Origin: Mycolicibacterium sp. lyk4-40-TYG-92
GTDB taxonomy: Bacteria > Actinomycetota > Actinomycetes > Mycobacteriales > Mycobacteriaceae
Length of the DNA: 64,000 nt
NCBI RefSeq assembly: GCF_030209435.1
Contig: NZ_JARVRX010000003.1
Location: 310,001-374,000 of the forward strand
Direction: 5' to 3'
Positions 25,714 to 34,255 of the stretch are shown here, piece after piece. Position 1 is the first letter of the stretch; each line of letters starts with the position of its first letter. The translations under genes were made by a program, and so were the position numbers. The notes below the pieces were generated by a model. It made no database searches, was not told where the DNA came from, and saw only the letters and a list, made by a program, of their open reading frames with translations.

Positions 25714-26207
25714 CAGAGCAGCGAATCACGGAACTCGAAGCGCGGCTGCGCCGCATCGAGGACGAGCGCGCGATCGAGCGGATGATCGCCTCCTACGGTC
25801 CGCTCGTCGACGCCGGCGAGGCCGACGCCGTCGCTGCGATGTGGGCGCCGGACGGGGTGTACGACGTCGAGAACTGGCTCATGACGGGACCCGACGACGT
25901 CGCGGCCATGGTGCGCTCATCCGGTCATCAGGACTTCATCACCACCGGATGCACCCACTTCCTGAGTCCCGCCGTCGTTACCATCCAGGGCAATCAGGCC
26001 GTCGCGGTGTGCGAGTCGACACTATTGCTCAGGCGCGCAACAAGTTACGAGGCCATCCGGGCCGGCGTCAGCCACTTCCACCTCCGCCGCGCCGCCGAGG
26101 CGGCGCACGGTTGGCAGATAGTCAAACGCATCACCCGGCTACTCGATGGAACCGAGCCGCCCCGCAAGTTGTTGTCGGACGGTGTGGCCGGCCGGATCCC
26201 GAACTAG
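25710..26207 (+). CDS. NTF2-like (SnoaL-type) protein
   Basis: 165-residue single-domain alpha+beta-barrel protein: an N-terminal helix (ITELEARLRRIEDERAIERM), YGPLVDAGEADAVAAMWAPDGVYDVE and a beta-sheet with HFLSPAVVTIQG. This group (SnoaL_4) includes dehydratases/isomerases and ring-hydroxylating dioxygenase beta subunits; the sequence alone does not decide. It is translationally coupled to the LLM oxidoreductase. The stop TAG lies in a CTAG that also provides the stop of the convergent TetR gene. Confidence 0.85.
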   Translation: MTEQRITELEARLRRIEDERAIERMIASYGPLVDAGEADAVAAMWAPDGVYDVENWLMTGPDDVAAMVRSSGHQDFITTGCTHFLSPAVVTIQGNQAVAVCESTLLLRRATSYEAIRAGVSHFHLRRAAEAAHGWQIVKRITRLLDGTEPPRKLLSDGVAGRIPN

Positions 26208-26851
26208 CCCCGCACGCTCTCGAGCGTGTGCCCGGCCATGGCCGCGAGGACCCGGTGGGCCCGGGCGACCATCGCCGCGGCGGACTCCTCGGGATGATTG
26301 CGCCAGAACAGCATCAGCGCCGACACCATGTGTTCCCAGACGCCGGTGGCGGCCACCAGGTCGACGGGATCCGTCAGGCCGACACCGCCGAGAGATCGGG
26401 ACACTCCCGCGAACGCCTGCTGCCGCAATATCGTCCGCTGCTCACGCGCCGCATCCCGCGCCGGGCCATTGGGGACCGACCGGTCGAACAGGACGTGCCA
26501 ATCGCCCGGGTGGCCCTCGAATGTCGTGAAGATGGCGGCCAGCACCGGCTCGCCGGCGGCAGCGCCTGCCCCGGCCAGGTGATCTGGGGAATTGAGCACG
26601 TCGGCGACGGCCTGCTCGATCTGGGTTCCGATTTTGGTGACGCACGCGGCGTAGACGGCCTCTTTGGACCCGAAGTAACTGATGATCAGGGTCTTGGAGA
26701 CGTCGGCCTGCGCGGCGATGGCGGCCAGGGATGCGCCCGCGTACGTGGCCCGGCTGAATTCGGCGATCGCGGCCTCGACGATCAGCTGCTCACGCTCGCC
26801 GCGCGGCACACCTTTGGTGCCGGTTCGGCCGGTGACGGAGCGCGAGGTCAT
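26204..26851 (-). CDS. TetR-family transcriptional regulator
   Basis: 215 residues. Helix-turn-helix at about residues 42-62 (SLAAIAAQADVSKTLIISYFG). Converges on the LLM/NTF2-like operon with overlapping stop codons. Probably the regulator of adjacent genes; its operator is not identified. Confidence 0.87.
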   Translation of the reverse strand: MTSRSVTGRTGTKGVPRGEREQLIVEAAIAEFSRATYAGASLAAIAAQADVSKTLIISYFGSKEAVYAACVTKIGTQIEQAVADVLNSPDHLAGAGAAAGEPVLAAIFTTFEGHPGDWHVLFDRSVPNGPARDAAREQRTILRQQAFAGVSRSLGGVGLTDPVDLVAATGVWEHMVSALMLFWRNHPEESAAAMVARAHRVLAAMAGHTLESVRG

Positions 26852-26921
26852 CGGGACAGCCTAATCAGCCGGACCGCGCCTGTGCCCCGAAGTTGACCGT
26901 TGCCCGGGACGAACAGGCGAT

Positions 26922-27968
26922 TCAGTCCGGCTGAACGTCAATCCACTCGAGATACGCGCTGCCCGAGACCGATCCGGTACCCCACGTACCGGTATAGGAG
27001 TACGCCGTGACGTATCCCGGTCCATGGCCGGGGCGCCACGGCGCGTCGACAGTGCCGATCAGGGCCAGAATTTCCCGGTCGCCGTCGCGCACCGCCCACT
27101 TGAACTTGCGGGGCCTTCGCATCGTGTTGCTCCGATCGTCGATTAGCGGCTCGCCGTATTCGGTGACCGCGAAGTGGACGTCGGTGTACACCGCGGTCTC
27201 GCCGCCGAGGACCCGGACGTGGGCCAGCTTGCAAGCGGTCCGGCCCCGCGCGCGGACGTCGGTCAGCAATACCTGTGTGCGCTCGTCGATGTTGATGATC
27301 TGGTAGGTGAAGAAGTCCAGCGGTAGTTTGAGCCGGGCTGGTACGGGCCTTCGCGTAAGTGCCTGGTGTGTGCGGATTCTCGCGTACTCGAAGGTGCCGA
27401 GCCCACTGACCGCCACCCCGTCTACGGTGCCGGTGTAGGGCGCGAGCAGGCTCAGGTGGTCGTAGATCGGCGTCTTGACGAAGTAGGAAACCTGTTCTGT
27501 GACAACCAGTTTGAGGTTGACATCGAACTGGGGGTAGCGGCCGCGGACGACGACACTGGGCAGTGCGACGTCGATGGCCAGGTCCTCGGCCCACCTCAGG
27601 CTGGCGCCGTCAGCGGCGAACGAACAGTCAGCGCGCATATCGTATGCCCGGTAGAAGCGCTGCTCCGCATGCGCGGTCGACGAGAAGACCGTGGTGGTAT
27701 CCCGCGCGTCAGCGGCCGCAAGGTGGTCGAGATCGAACAGCTCGGCACCCGACGCCCCCAGCAGCGTCATGGTGTTGAGGTAGCGGTAGGGCTCGGGCAG
27801 ATCCGGCACGAACACACCGAAATGCGTGACGCCCCAGGCCCGTGAGCGGTCGTGAGGCTTGAGAATCTCCGGTGCGTCGAACGGCCGACGTGACGCCGGC
27901 AGGCGACTGTCGATCAAGGGCAGCAGGCCGTCGATGGCGGCACGCGACAGTGCGCGGGAGATGGTCAT
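26922..27968 (-). CDS. Protein of unknown function, possibly DUF6670/lipocalin-like
   Basis: 348 residues, soluble, beta-rich by appearance, no signal peptide. The motif-like segments RAWGVTHFGVFVPDLPEPYRYLNTM, PIYDHLSLLAPYTGTVDG and SAYLEWIDVQPD suggest an AttH/CrtC-like double beta-barrel, which is only a guess; I think of the DUF6670 family. It overlaps the upstream SDR gene by one base (TGATG), so they are translationally coupled and probably work on the same substrate. Confidence 0.65.
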   Translation of the reverse strand: MTISRALSRAAIDGLLPLIDSRLPASRRPFDAPEILKPHDRSRAWGVTHFGVFVPDLPEPYRYLNTMTLLGASGAELFDLDHLAAADARDTTTVFSSTAHAEQRFYRAYDMRADCSFAADGASLRWAEDLAIDVALPSVVVRGRYPQFDVNLKLVVTEQVSYFVKTPIYDHLSLLAPYTGTVDGVAVSGLGTFEYARIRTHQALTRRPVPARLKLPLDFFTYQIINIDERTQVLLTDVRARGRTACKLAHVRVLGGETAVYTDVHFAVTEYGEPLIDDRSNTMRRPRKFKWAVRDGDREILALIGTVDAPWRPGHGPGYVTAYSYTGTWGTGSVSGSAYLEWIDVQPD

Positions 27969-28801
27969 CAGGTGAGCGCCGCGATCGCCCGGTCCGCCGT
28001 GGCGGGGGACAGGAGGTCGATCGTCGGCAGGACCGCTCGCAGGACCGCGGGGCTGACCTCAACCGGCTGATGGGTGACCGCCCGCACGATCCAGCGTCCC
28101 GCCTCTTCCGCCGACAGGGCCGGGGCATCCTCGTATTCGGCTGTTGGCGCGATCATTTCGGTGCGGACCAGCGGGAAGTAGACATTGGTGGCGCAGATTC
28201 CGGAGTGCGGTCGCTCAGCGTTGAGGCTGCGGCCGAAGATCGCCAGCGCACTCTTGGAGGCGGCGTACGCCGAGAAGCGCGGGAAAGTGTTGGCGTGCAG
28301 ACCCCAGGTACAGATGTTGACGACTTGGCCGCGGCCACGCTCGATCATGCCGGGCAGCAGACCCAGGCTCAGCTGGACGGCCGCCAGGTAATTGAGGGAC
28401 ATCGTGCGCTGATAGTCGTGCAGGCGGTCGGTCGCGTCGGCGATGCTGCGGCGGATGGAGTGGCCGGCGTTGTTCACCAACACGTCCACGCGCTCGTCGG
28501 CGAGGTCGGCCAGCAACCGGGCAGTGGCGTCCTGGTCCGCCAGATCACAAGTCCGCCAAGAACATCCGGTCTCCTCGGCGAGCATCCGCAGTTCGTCCTC
28601 CCGGCGGGCGACGGCGATGACGGTGGCGCCGCGGGCACGCAGCTGAACGACCGCCTGCCGCCCGATACCGGCCGAGGCCCCCGTCACGATGATCGTCAGA
28701 TCGCTGACATCGCGGCCCGGGCCCGCCAGCGCGGCGTCGAGTCGCTCAGGCAGCAGGGTGCGGCGCTGGACGAGATCCATCACTGCATGACGAATGGACA
28801 T
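27968..28801 (-). CDS. Short-chain dehydrogenase/reductase (SDR)
   Basis: 277 residues. Cofactor motif TGASAGIG at about residues 41-48, NNAG at 113-116, catalytic YAASK, and an N-terminal extension of about 35 residues typical of mycobacterial SDRs acting on long-chain or fatty acyl substrates. Start ATG 28801 has a strong GGGAGGAA ribosome site. It is the first gene of a two-gene operon with the beta-barrel-like protein. An AT-rich upstream region 28802-28862 should hold the promoter. Confidence 0.87.
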   Translation of the reverse strand: MSIRHAVMDLVQRRTLLPERLDAALAGPGRDVSDLTIIVTGASAGIGRQAVVQLRARGATVIAVARREDELRMLAEETGCSWRTCDLADQDATARLLADLADERVDVLVNNAGHSIRRSIADATDRLHDYQRTMSLNYLAAVQLSLGLLPGMIERGRGQVVNICTWGLHANTFPRFSAYAASKSALAIFGRSLNAERPHSGICATNVYFPLVRTEMIAPTAEYEDAPALSAEEAGRWIVRAVTHQPVEVSPAVLRAVLPTIDLLSPATADRAIAALT

Positions 28802-28862
28802 GGCTTCCTCCCACACGGTGTTCTCACCGGGACGCGCCGATATTACCATGCGGTTACTTCAA

Positions 28863-29270
28863 TTAGAGCGGCCGGCCGACGATGCTCGATCCGGCCATCC
28901 ACAGCGGGGGCTCGCAGTGATCGCCGAGCGCAGCATGGGGACTCATCCCGCTCCAGCGCTGCCGGCGCGTCATTCGGTCGTAGTGCCCGGCGGCGACGGA
29001 CTTCAGGAAGTCCACGCTGCCGCTCCTGAAGTCCAGTCCGTAGCCCGTCAGCACGTACTTGGGCAGGCCTGACTGCGGCTGCTGCTCGGAGATGTCGTAC
29101 CGCTCGCTGCGGTGATGCGTCCCGCGCTGATCGACGTCGGCTGTCCACCGCAATGCCGACGGCCGGCGCCACACCGTCGCCGTCGCCTCCACGACCGTCC
29201 GCCAGTCGACACCGGTCTCGGGCGCGACCCAAAGGGGCGCTGGGATTTCGTGAACAATCCCTGCCCTCAT
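28863..29270 (-). CDS. Hypothetical protein
   Basis: 135 residues, not recognised. The N-terminus MRAGIVHEIPAPLWVAPETG is unusual; the rest is charged with WRR/RWSGMSP segments. No signal or membrane helix. An AAAGGGG ribosome site precedes ATG 29270; a slightly longer start is possible at 29297. It may be part of the SDR transcription unit, whose gene lies 61 bp downstream on the same strand. Confidence 0.55.
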   Translation of the reverse strand: MRAGIVHEIPAPLWVAPETGVDWRTVVEATATVWRRPSALRWTADVDQRGTHHRSERYDISEQQPQSGLPKYVLTGYGLDFRSGSVDFLKSVAAGHYDRMTRRQRWSGMSPHAALGDHCEPPLWMAGSSIVGRPL

Positions 29271-29691
29271 GCCGATCCCCTTTCCCAGCTCGTGCACCGA
29301 GTGTGGGCGCGAACATCGCAGTCGAGGAAGAGCTGCCTACCCGATCGGGCCCATTCCTCGCACAAATCACAGATTGGGTCGGCAGGCGCTACAGCCGATA
29401 CATCTCACGTTCGGTGGCCGCTTCCTCGAAGAGCACGTCGGGACGCCCCCGATGGGTGACCTGTACCCGCGCTGCGACGAACCGGGCTGTCCAGGTTGGA
29501 CGTCCAATTACGTTGCACCGGAATTTGATTCGCGGTGCGAGGACGACCGCGGCCAGGCTCGGCCGGCAAGAGAATGCAGTCATCGACCAACCCTAGGAGT
29601 CGAGACCACGGGTGGGCATCGTGCTGGAGGTGGCTCCGTTCTCCTACCGAAGTAGGAGCGGGCTGTTCACTTTCCGCCAGCGCCGTGCGTA
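29271..29691. other. 421-bp stretch without a supported gene
   Basis: Two weak competing open frames exist: a 64-codon minus-strand frame (29389-29583) and a 128-codon plus-strand frame (29269-29655) containing several Cys. Neither has a good ribosome site or a recognisable motif, and codon third-base GC is not decisive. The region contains the upstream signals of the hypothetical gene at 28863-29270. Confidence 0.4.
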
Positions 29692-30147
29692 TCAGACGGA
29701 CTCGACCTCGGCCTTGATCCGATTGAGGGTGGTCCGCATGTCCCGGATGTTGCGGCGCGTACGCAGCTGGCCACCGAAGATGCCGAAGACGGTGTCGAGC
29801 AGTCCAGGTGTCATCCAGAACGACTCGGTGACGTCCGTGCCCTCACCGGCGGGCTCGAGGGCGTAGTGCCAATTGTTTACCGCCTTGTCGCCGGCAAGCA
29901 CCGCGAAGCCGAACTCGCGCCCGGGCTCGCAGGCCGTGACCCGGCACGTCGTCCAATAAATCGGCCCGATCTCGTTGCGCTTGACGTGGCCACGGAACAG
30001 CGCGCCGAGTGTGGGTCCGGTGACTCCGTCCAACCATTCCGACTCGAACACTTCCGGCGAGTACTTCGGGGTGTTCCGAATATCGGCAATCAGGTTCCAG
30101 ACCTGATCAGCCTGGGCGTTCATGTGCACGGTGACCGAACCCTTCAT
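29692..30147 (-). CDS. SRPBCC (START-like) family protein
   Basis: 151-residue ligand-binding fold of the polyketide cyclase/SRPBCC superfamily: the N-terminal beta strand SVTVHMNAQADQVWNLIADIRNT, then SPEVFESEWLDG and a C-terminal long helix (RRNIRDMRTTLNRIKAEVE). These bind hydrophobic molecules; ligand unknown. No clear ribosome site is seen at ATG 30147, and an alternative start 10 residues earlier exists. It is divergent from the mraY-like gene across about 200 bp. Confidence 0.8.
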   Translation of the reverse strand: MKGSVTVHMNAQADQVWNLIADIRNTPKYSPEVFESEWLDGVTGPTLGALFRGHVKRNEIGPIYWTTCRVTACEPGREFGFAVLAGDKAVNNWHYALEPAGEGTDVTESFWMTPGLLDTVFGIFGGQLRTRRNIRDMRTTLNRIKAEVESV

Positions 30148-30343
30148 GGCGCGATCGTAACCACCGGTGCCACGCATGAGATCGGCGCCAGGGCCGTCGC
30201 GTATCTCCAAAACAACACCGAACGTACGTCGGTTGCAATGGCGCCACAGAAAGATCGAGCCATACTGGCTTGGTGGGGGCGGAGAGTTCAATGCGGTGTA
30301 ACTGCTGTCGATCGAAGGGTGCGAGAGAAACCTGCACGGGTCT

Positions 30344-31423
30344 GTGACGCGGATACTCATCGCCGCGGGAGTGGCCCTGGCGGTCGCCATTCTGCTCACT
30401 CCCATGTTGATCGGGATGTTCACCCGGCTGCGGCTCGGTCAGCCGATCCGCGCCGAAGCCCCCGAAAGCCACCAGCGAAAACGGGGCACGCCGACGATGG
30501 GCGGCCTGGCGATCCTCACCGCGATATGGGCCGGCTACCTCACCACCACCCTTGCCGGGCTCGTAGTCGGCGATGGGGGCCCGACGGCATCAGGGTTGCT
30601 CGTCCTGGGCCTCGCCACGGCGCTGGGCGTGGTCGGATTCACCGACGACTACGTGAAGTTGCGGCACGCACGCAACCTCGGCTTGAACAAGCGGGCCAAG
30701 AGCGTGGGCCAACTCGTCGCTGCAGTCCTCTTCGGAGTGCTTGCGCTCCAGTTCCGTAATTCCGACGGCCTCACTCCTGGCAGCGCCACCTTGTCCTACG
30801 TCCGCGAAATCGCCGCATTCACAATGCCGCCGGTGGTTTTCGTACTGTTCTGCATCATCGTCGTCTCGGCGTGGTCGAATGCCGTCAACCTCACCGACGG
30901 CCTGGACGGGCTCGCCGCAGGTGCCATGGCAATGGTGGCCGCCGTCTACGTGCTCATCACCCTCTGGCAGTTCCGAAACGCGTGTGCCTTAACGCCGGGA
31001 CCCGGTTGCTATCACGTGCGGGACCCTCTGGATCTGGCCCTCGTTGCCGCGGCGACTGCCGGTGCCTGCATCGGCTTCCTGTGGTGGAATGCCGCACCCG
31101 CCAAGATCATCATGGGTGACACGGGTTCGCTGGCACTGGGCGGCATCATCGCCGGACTGTCAGTGACCACCCGCACCGAAATTCTGGCCATCATCCTGGG
31201 CGCCCTGTTCGTAGTCGAGGTGACCTCGGTGGTCATCCAGGTCTTTTCGTTCCGCACCACCGGCCGACGGGTTTTCCGGAACTCCCCGATCCACCACCAC
31301 TTCGAGCTGATCGGCTGGCCCGAGACCACACTGACTATCCGATTCTGGCTCATCACCGCCATCGCATGCGGCCTCGGCATCGCGCTCTTCTACAGCGAAT
31401 GGCTGACGGCCGTCGCTGTCTGA
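30344..31423 (+). CDS. MraY (MurX)-type phospho-N-acetylmuramoyl-pentapeptide transferase, unlinked copy
   Basis: 359-residue polytopic membrane enzyme making lipid I from UDP-MurNAc-pentapeptide and decaprenyl phosphate. About ten membrane segments are visible. All MraY catalytic signatures are intact: DDYVK with Asp101/Asp102, the Asn-rich [26 protein letters not shown], and the C-terminal HHHFELIGW histidine motif. From memory it is clearly the family of mycobacterial MurX but with many substitutions. The ordinary mraY lies in the division/cell-wall cluster, which is not in this window, so this is probably a paralogue. Start GTG 30344 lacks an evident ribosome site. Directly downstream is a methyltransferase remnant. 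It could be a stress or antibiotic-bypass version (inference). Confidence 0.9.
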   Translation: MTRILIAAGVALAVAILLTPMLIGMFTRLRLGQPIRAEAPESHQRKRGTPTMGGLAILTAIWAGYLTTTLAGLVVGDGGPTASGLLVLGLATALGVVGFTDDYVKLRHARNLGLNKRAKSVGQLVAAVLFGVLALQFRNSDGLTPGSATLSYVREIAAFTMPPVVFVLFCIIVVSAWSNAVNLTDGLDGLAAGAMAMVAAVYVLITLWQFRNACALTPGPGCYHVRDPLDLALVAAATAGACIGFLWWNAAPAKIIMGDTGSLALGGIIAGLSVTTRTEILAIILGALFVVEVTSVVIQVFSFRTTGRRVFRNSPIHHHFELIGWPETTLTIRFWLITAIACGLGIALFYSEWLTAVAV

Positions 31424-31445
31424 ATCCGGACTGAGTGAATTTCGG

Positions 31446-31637
31446 CGATCGTGGACGGTCGAACGAATCATCGGCTATCTGTACTCGACCTCACTGCCAC
31501 TACGCCGACTACTCGGCGACAGTCAGAGCGCCTTCGAGGAGGCACTGAGCACCACCCTGCTGGCGGTCAATCCATCGGGGCACTTCATAGAATCCGTCGC
31601 TCTGGAAGTTCTCATTGCAAGAAGACTTGCAGCCTGA
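31446..31637 (+). pseudogene. Remnant of a class I SAM-dependent methyltransferase (C-terminus)
   Basis: An open stretch without a start codon, in frame with WTVERIIGYLYSTSLPLRRL, an acidic helix and a terminal helix up to a TGA at 31635-31637. This matches the C-terminal 60 residues of a group of actinobacterial methyltransferases where YLYSTS-like and ALEVL-like motifs occur. No SAM-binding N-terminal domain (no GxGxG) is present upstream, where the mraY copy ends at 31423. The gene is therefore a decayed or truncated fragment, joined to the mraY end by about 20 bp. Confidence 0.7.
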
Positions 31638-31742
31638 CCGACGGCCCCGCACACCACCGACATTCTCACCGCTGTGAGTGCTGTGCAGAACTTTGGGCCC
31701 ATTCGCATGCGCAGGGCTCACGGCGGCGCCCAGCCAAATGCA

Positions 31743-31775
31743 AAAGCCGCGAATCCGGACCGGATTCGCGGCTTT
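31743..31775 (-). terminator. Intrinsic terminator of tRNA-Leu
   Basis: Perfect 15-bp stem with a 3-base loop (31743-31757 / 31761-31775) ending on the minus strand in a CTTTTG-type T run. It lies 8 bp beyond the 3' end of the tRNA gene and reads leftward with it. Confidence 0.85.
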
Positions 31776-31782
31776 CGTTGAG

Positions 31783-31865
31783 TGGGCGAAGGGGGACTTG
31801 AACCCCCACGTCCCGAAGGACACTGGCACCTGAAGCCAGCGCGTCTGCCATTCCGCCACTCGCCC
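31783..31865 (-). tRNA. tRNA-Leu(CAG)
   Basis: 83 nt. Acceptor GGGCGAG pairs with TTCGCCC; anticodon loop TTCAGGT inside a CTGGC/GCCAG stem gives anticodon CAG; long variable arm (GTCCTTCGGGAC) typical of leucine tRNAs; T arm GGGGG-TTCAAGT-CCCCC. CCA is not encoded. No attachment-site duplication or integrase was seen near it. Confidence 0.95.
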
Positions 31866-32139
31866 CAAACAACTGGGAGAGAGTATCACCACCCCTACCC
31901 CCGGCTCCAAATCCGCGCCTGACCACCGGATTCGGCCCAATTCGGCCCGCTGCGACGGCGAAATCGCGCGATCGGCCGGTCTGCGTGCCGGCCGGCCACC
32001 GTCTGACCTGCGGCTTTCGAATTCTCACGATTCTGTTGGTCACGTATTACAAGGTCAGGCCGATACCATGCGTAACAGTGGTGTCCGCGGTTATTACGCA
32101 CATCACATCTGGGACCACCGAGACGAGGCGAGGCAGGGG

Positions 32140-33663
32140 GACATGGGTCTGGTCGACCGGTTCGAGCGCAAGCTCGAGACCACGGTCGGAGACGCTTTTG
32201 CCCGCGTCTTCGGGGGGTCGATCGCACCCCCGGAAGTCGAGGCCGCCCTCCAGCGGGAAGCCGAATCCGGTGCCCGCGACGTCGGTGGCGGCCGTATTTT
32301 GGCACCGAACGATTACGTCATTACGCTCAGTAACACCGATTTCGAGAAGGTGAACGCGGATCCTGACCTCACACCCAGTGCTTTTGCCAAACACCTTGAG
32401 GGATTCGTCCATGAGCGGGGATGGCAAACGTATGGTGAGGTGGTCGTCAGGTTTGAGCCGTCACCTGGCCTTTACACCGGCCAATTCCGCGCCCACGGCG
32501 CGGTCAACCCCGACTCAACCGCCGGGCCACCGCGGCCGGCACCCAGCGACCGCGTGCACACCGCAGAACCAGGAGTACCAACGATGACTGACAACCCGAC
32601 CCACCGCCCCGGCCAGGGGCAGGGCCAGCCAGGCGACGAGTACGACTACGGACGGCAGCCCGACGAGCAGCGCGGTCAGCAGTATCCGCAGGACCCGAGC
32701 CAGGGCTACGGCCAGCCGCCGCAGGGTTACGGACAGCAGGGTGGCTACGGCGCTCCGCAGGGTGGCCCCGGATACGGCCCACAGGGAGGCTACGGTCAGC
32801 CCGAACAGGCCGGTTACGGCGCGGGCCCGTCCGGTTACGGCCAGGGCGGCTTCGGCGGCCCGCAGGGTGGCCCTCCCGGACCGCCGCCCGTCGGTCCTCA
32901 GCATGGTTACGGCCAGCCCGAGCAGGGCTATGGCCAGCAGGGCTACGGTCAGCAGCCCGAGCAGGGTTACGGCGGCCAGCAAGGTGGCTACGGTCAGCCC
33001 CCGCAGGGTGGCTACGGCCAGCCCGAGCAGGGTTACGGCGGTCAGCAGGGCGGCTACGGTCAGCCCCCGCAGAGTGGCTACGGCCAGCCCGAGCAGGGTT
33101 ACGGCGGCCAGCCGGGCGGCTACGGTCAGCCCCCGCAGGGTGGTTACGGCCAGGGCGGCTACGGCGAGCAGAACTACGGCCAGCCGCAGCAGCCGGGTTA
33201 CGGCCAAGCGCCGGCAGATCAGGGCTACGGTCATGCTCCCGCTGATCAGGGTTACGGCCAGGCCCCGGCCCCGGCCGGCTACGGCGACCCGGGTTACGGC
33301 GGCGGCGCAGGCGCCGGCTACGCCGAGCCCGAATACGGCCAGCCGGGCGGCTACGGCGGTGGCTACGGTGCCGCCGGCGCGAACGTCACGCTCCAGCTCG
33401 ACGACGGCAGCGGCCGCACCTACCAGCTGCGCGAAGGCGCGAACGTCATCGGCCGCGGCCAGGACGCGCAGTTCCGGCTGCCCGACACCGGCGTCTCCCG
33501 CCGGCACCTCGAAATCCGCTGGGATGGCCACACCGCGCTGCTCTCGGATCTGAACTCGACCAACGGCACCACCGTCAACAACGCCCCGGTTCAGGAGTGG
33601 CAGCTGGCCGACGGCGACGTCATCCGGGTGGGTCATTCCGAGATCGTGGTCCGCGTTCACTGA
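32140..33663 (+). CDS. fhaA: FhaA, FHA-domain peptidoglycan regulator
   Basis: 507 residues. N-terminal DUF3662 domain (about 1-120, beginning [20 protein letters not shown]), a long Gly/Gln/Tyr/Pro low-complexity middle (about 160-410) and a C-terminal FHA domain ([15 protein letters not shown] start, [18 protein letters not shown]) that binds phospho-Thr. In mycobacteria FhaA interacts with phosphorylated MviN at poles and septa. It is the first gene of the fhaA-fhaB-pstP-rodA-pbpA-pknA-pknB cluster, 124 bp before fhaB. Starting at ATG 32140 with AGGGGGA ribosome site. The low-complexity region contains the 66-bp repeats listed separately. Confidence 0.93.
   Translation, partial: DMGLVDRFERKLETTVGDAFARVFGGSIAPPEVEAALQREAESGARDVGGGRILAPNDYVITLSNTDFEKVNADPDLTPSAFAKHLEGFVHERGWQTYGEVVVRFEPSPGLYTGQFRAHGAVNPDSTAGPPRPAPSDRVHTAEPGVPTMTDNPTHRPGQGQGQPGDEYDYGRQPDEQRGQQYPQDPSQGYGQPPQGYGQQGGYGAPQGGPGYGPQGGYGQPEQAGYGAGPSGYGQGGFGGPQGGPPGPPPVGPQHGYGQPEQGYGQQGYGQQPEQGYGGQQGGYGQPPQGGYGQPEQGYGGQQGGYGQPPQSGYGQPEQGYGGQPGGYGQPPQGGYGQGGYGEQNYGQPQQPGYGQAPADQGYGHAPADQGYGQAPAPAGYGDPGYGGGAGAGYAEPEYGQPGGYGGGYGAAGANVTLQLDDGSGRTYQLREGANVIGRGQDAQFRLPDTGVSRRHLEIRWDGHTALLSDLNSTNGTTVNNAPVQEWQLADGDVIRVGHSEIVVRVH
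32956..33153 (+). repeat. 66-bp tandem repeat inside fhaA, 3 copies
   Basis: Three consecutive 66-bp units (32956-33021, 33022-33087, 33088-33153) each encoding PEQGYGGQ(Q/P)GGYGQPPQ followed by (G/S)GYGQ, with few differences. More diverged units flank it. Such repeats vary in number between strains, so the copy count here may be sequencing- or strain-specific. Confidence 0.9.
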
Positions 33664-33787
33664 GCCCGGTTTCTGTCACCGGCCGGATGATGTTCGCACC
33701 GGCCGGTGGCCGCCAAAGTATCGTGACGATGCCGACGGCTACCGGGCACCGGGCCCAGCCTCGACGCGGCAACGGAGAGGACGTCGG

Positions 33788-34255
33788 ATGCAGGGGTTAG
33801 TTCTGCAGCTGACGCGGGTCGGTTTCCTCCTGTTGCTCTGGCTTTTCATCTGGTCGGTTCTGCGTGTCCTGCGCACCGACATCTACGCACCGACCGGAGC
33901 CGTCATGGTGCGGCGCGGCCTGGCGTTCCGCGGCACCCTGCTGCCCAACCGGGACCGACGCCGGTATGCGCGCCAGTTGGTGGTGACCGAGGGCGCCCTC
34001 GCGGGCACCCGGATCACCCTGACCAGCCAGCCCGTGCTGATCGGCCGGGCCGACGACTCCACCCTGGTGCTCACCGACGACTACGCCTCGACACGGCACG
34101 CCCGGCTGTCGCCGAGAGGCTCCGAGTGGTACGTCGAAGACCTAGGATCGACCAACGGTACATACCTGGACAGGGCGAAAGTGACGACGGCGGTAAGGGT
34201 TCCGATGGGAACGCCGGTACGAATCGGCAAGACGGTAATTGAGCTGCGCCCGTGA
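33788..34255 (+). CDS. fhaB: FhaB (FipA), membrane-anchored FHA protein
   Basis: 155 residues, the family length. A transmembrane helix at about 8-30 and an FHA domain from about 75 (GRADDSTLVLTDDYASTRHARL, then DLGSTNGTYLD) that binds phospho-Thr. Linked to FtsZ/FtsQ-related division in mycobacteria. Its stop overlaps the pstP GTG start by 4 bp (GTGA), so translation is coupled to PstP, whose product dephosphorylates the same signalling set. Confidence 0.95.
   Translation: MQGLVLQLTRVGFLLLLWLFIWSVLRVLRTDIYAPTGAVMVRRGLAFRGTLLPNRDRRRYARQLVVTEGALAGTRITLTSQPVLIGRADDSTLVLTDDYASTRHARLSPRGSEWYVEDLGSTNGTYLDRAKVTTAVRVPMGTPVRIGKTVIELRP

Noticed and set aside
29389..29583. 64-codon minus-strand frame that might be a small gene
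   Set aside because: Weak ribosome site, no recognised family and a competing plus-strand frame; left as an uncertain region.
29269..29655. 128-codon plus-strand frame with several cysteines
   Set aside because: No consistent metal-binding spacing (only scattered Cys), overlaps the 5' end of the opposite gene and lacks a ribosome site.
30344..31423. Alternative assignment as WecA/TagO-type GlcNAc-1-P transferase
   Set aside because: The HHH motif and the PLDLA-like central segments are those of MraY, and the overall pattern follows mycobacterial MurX.
31783..31865. tRNA-Leu as an integration site of a mobile island
   Set aside because: No integrase, no repeated tRNA 3' end and no phage genes were seen nearby; the accessory look of the adjacent region is not sufficient.
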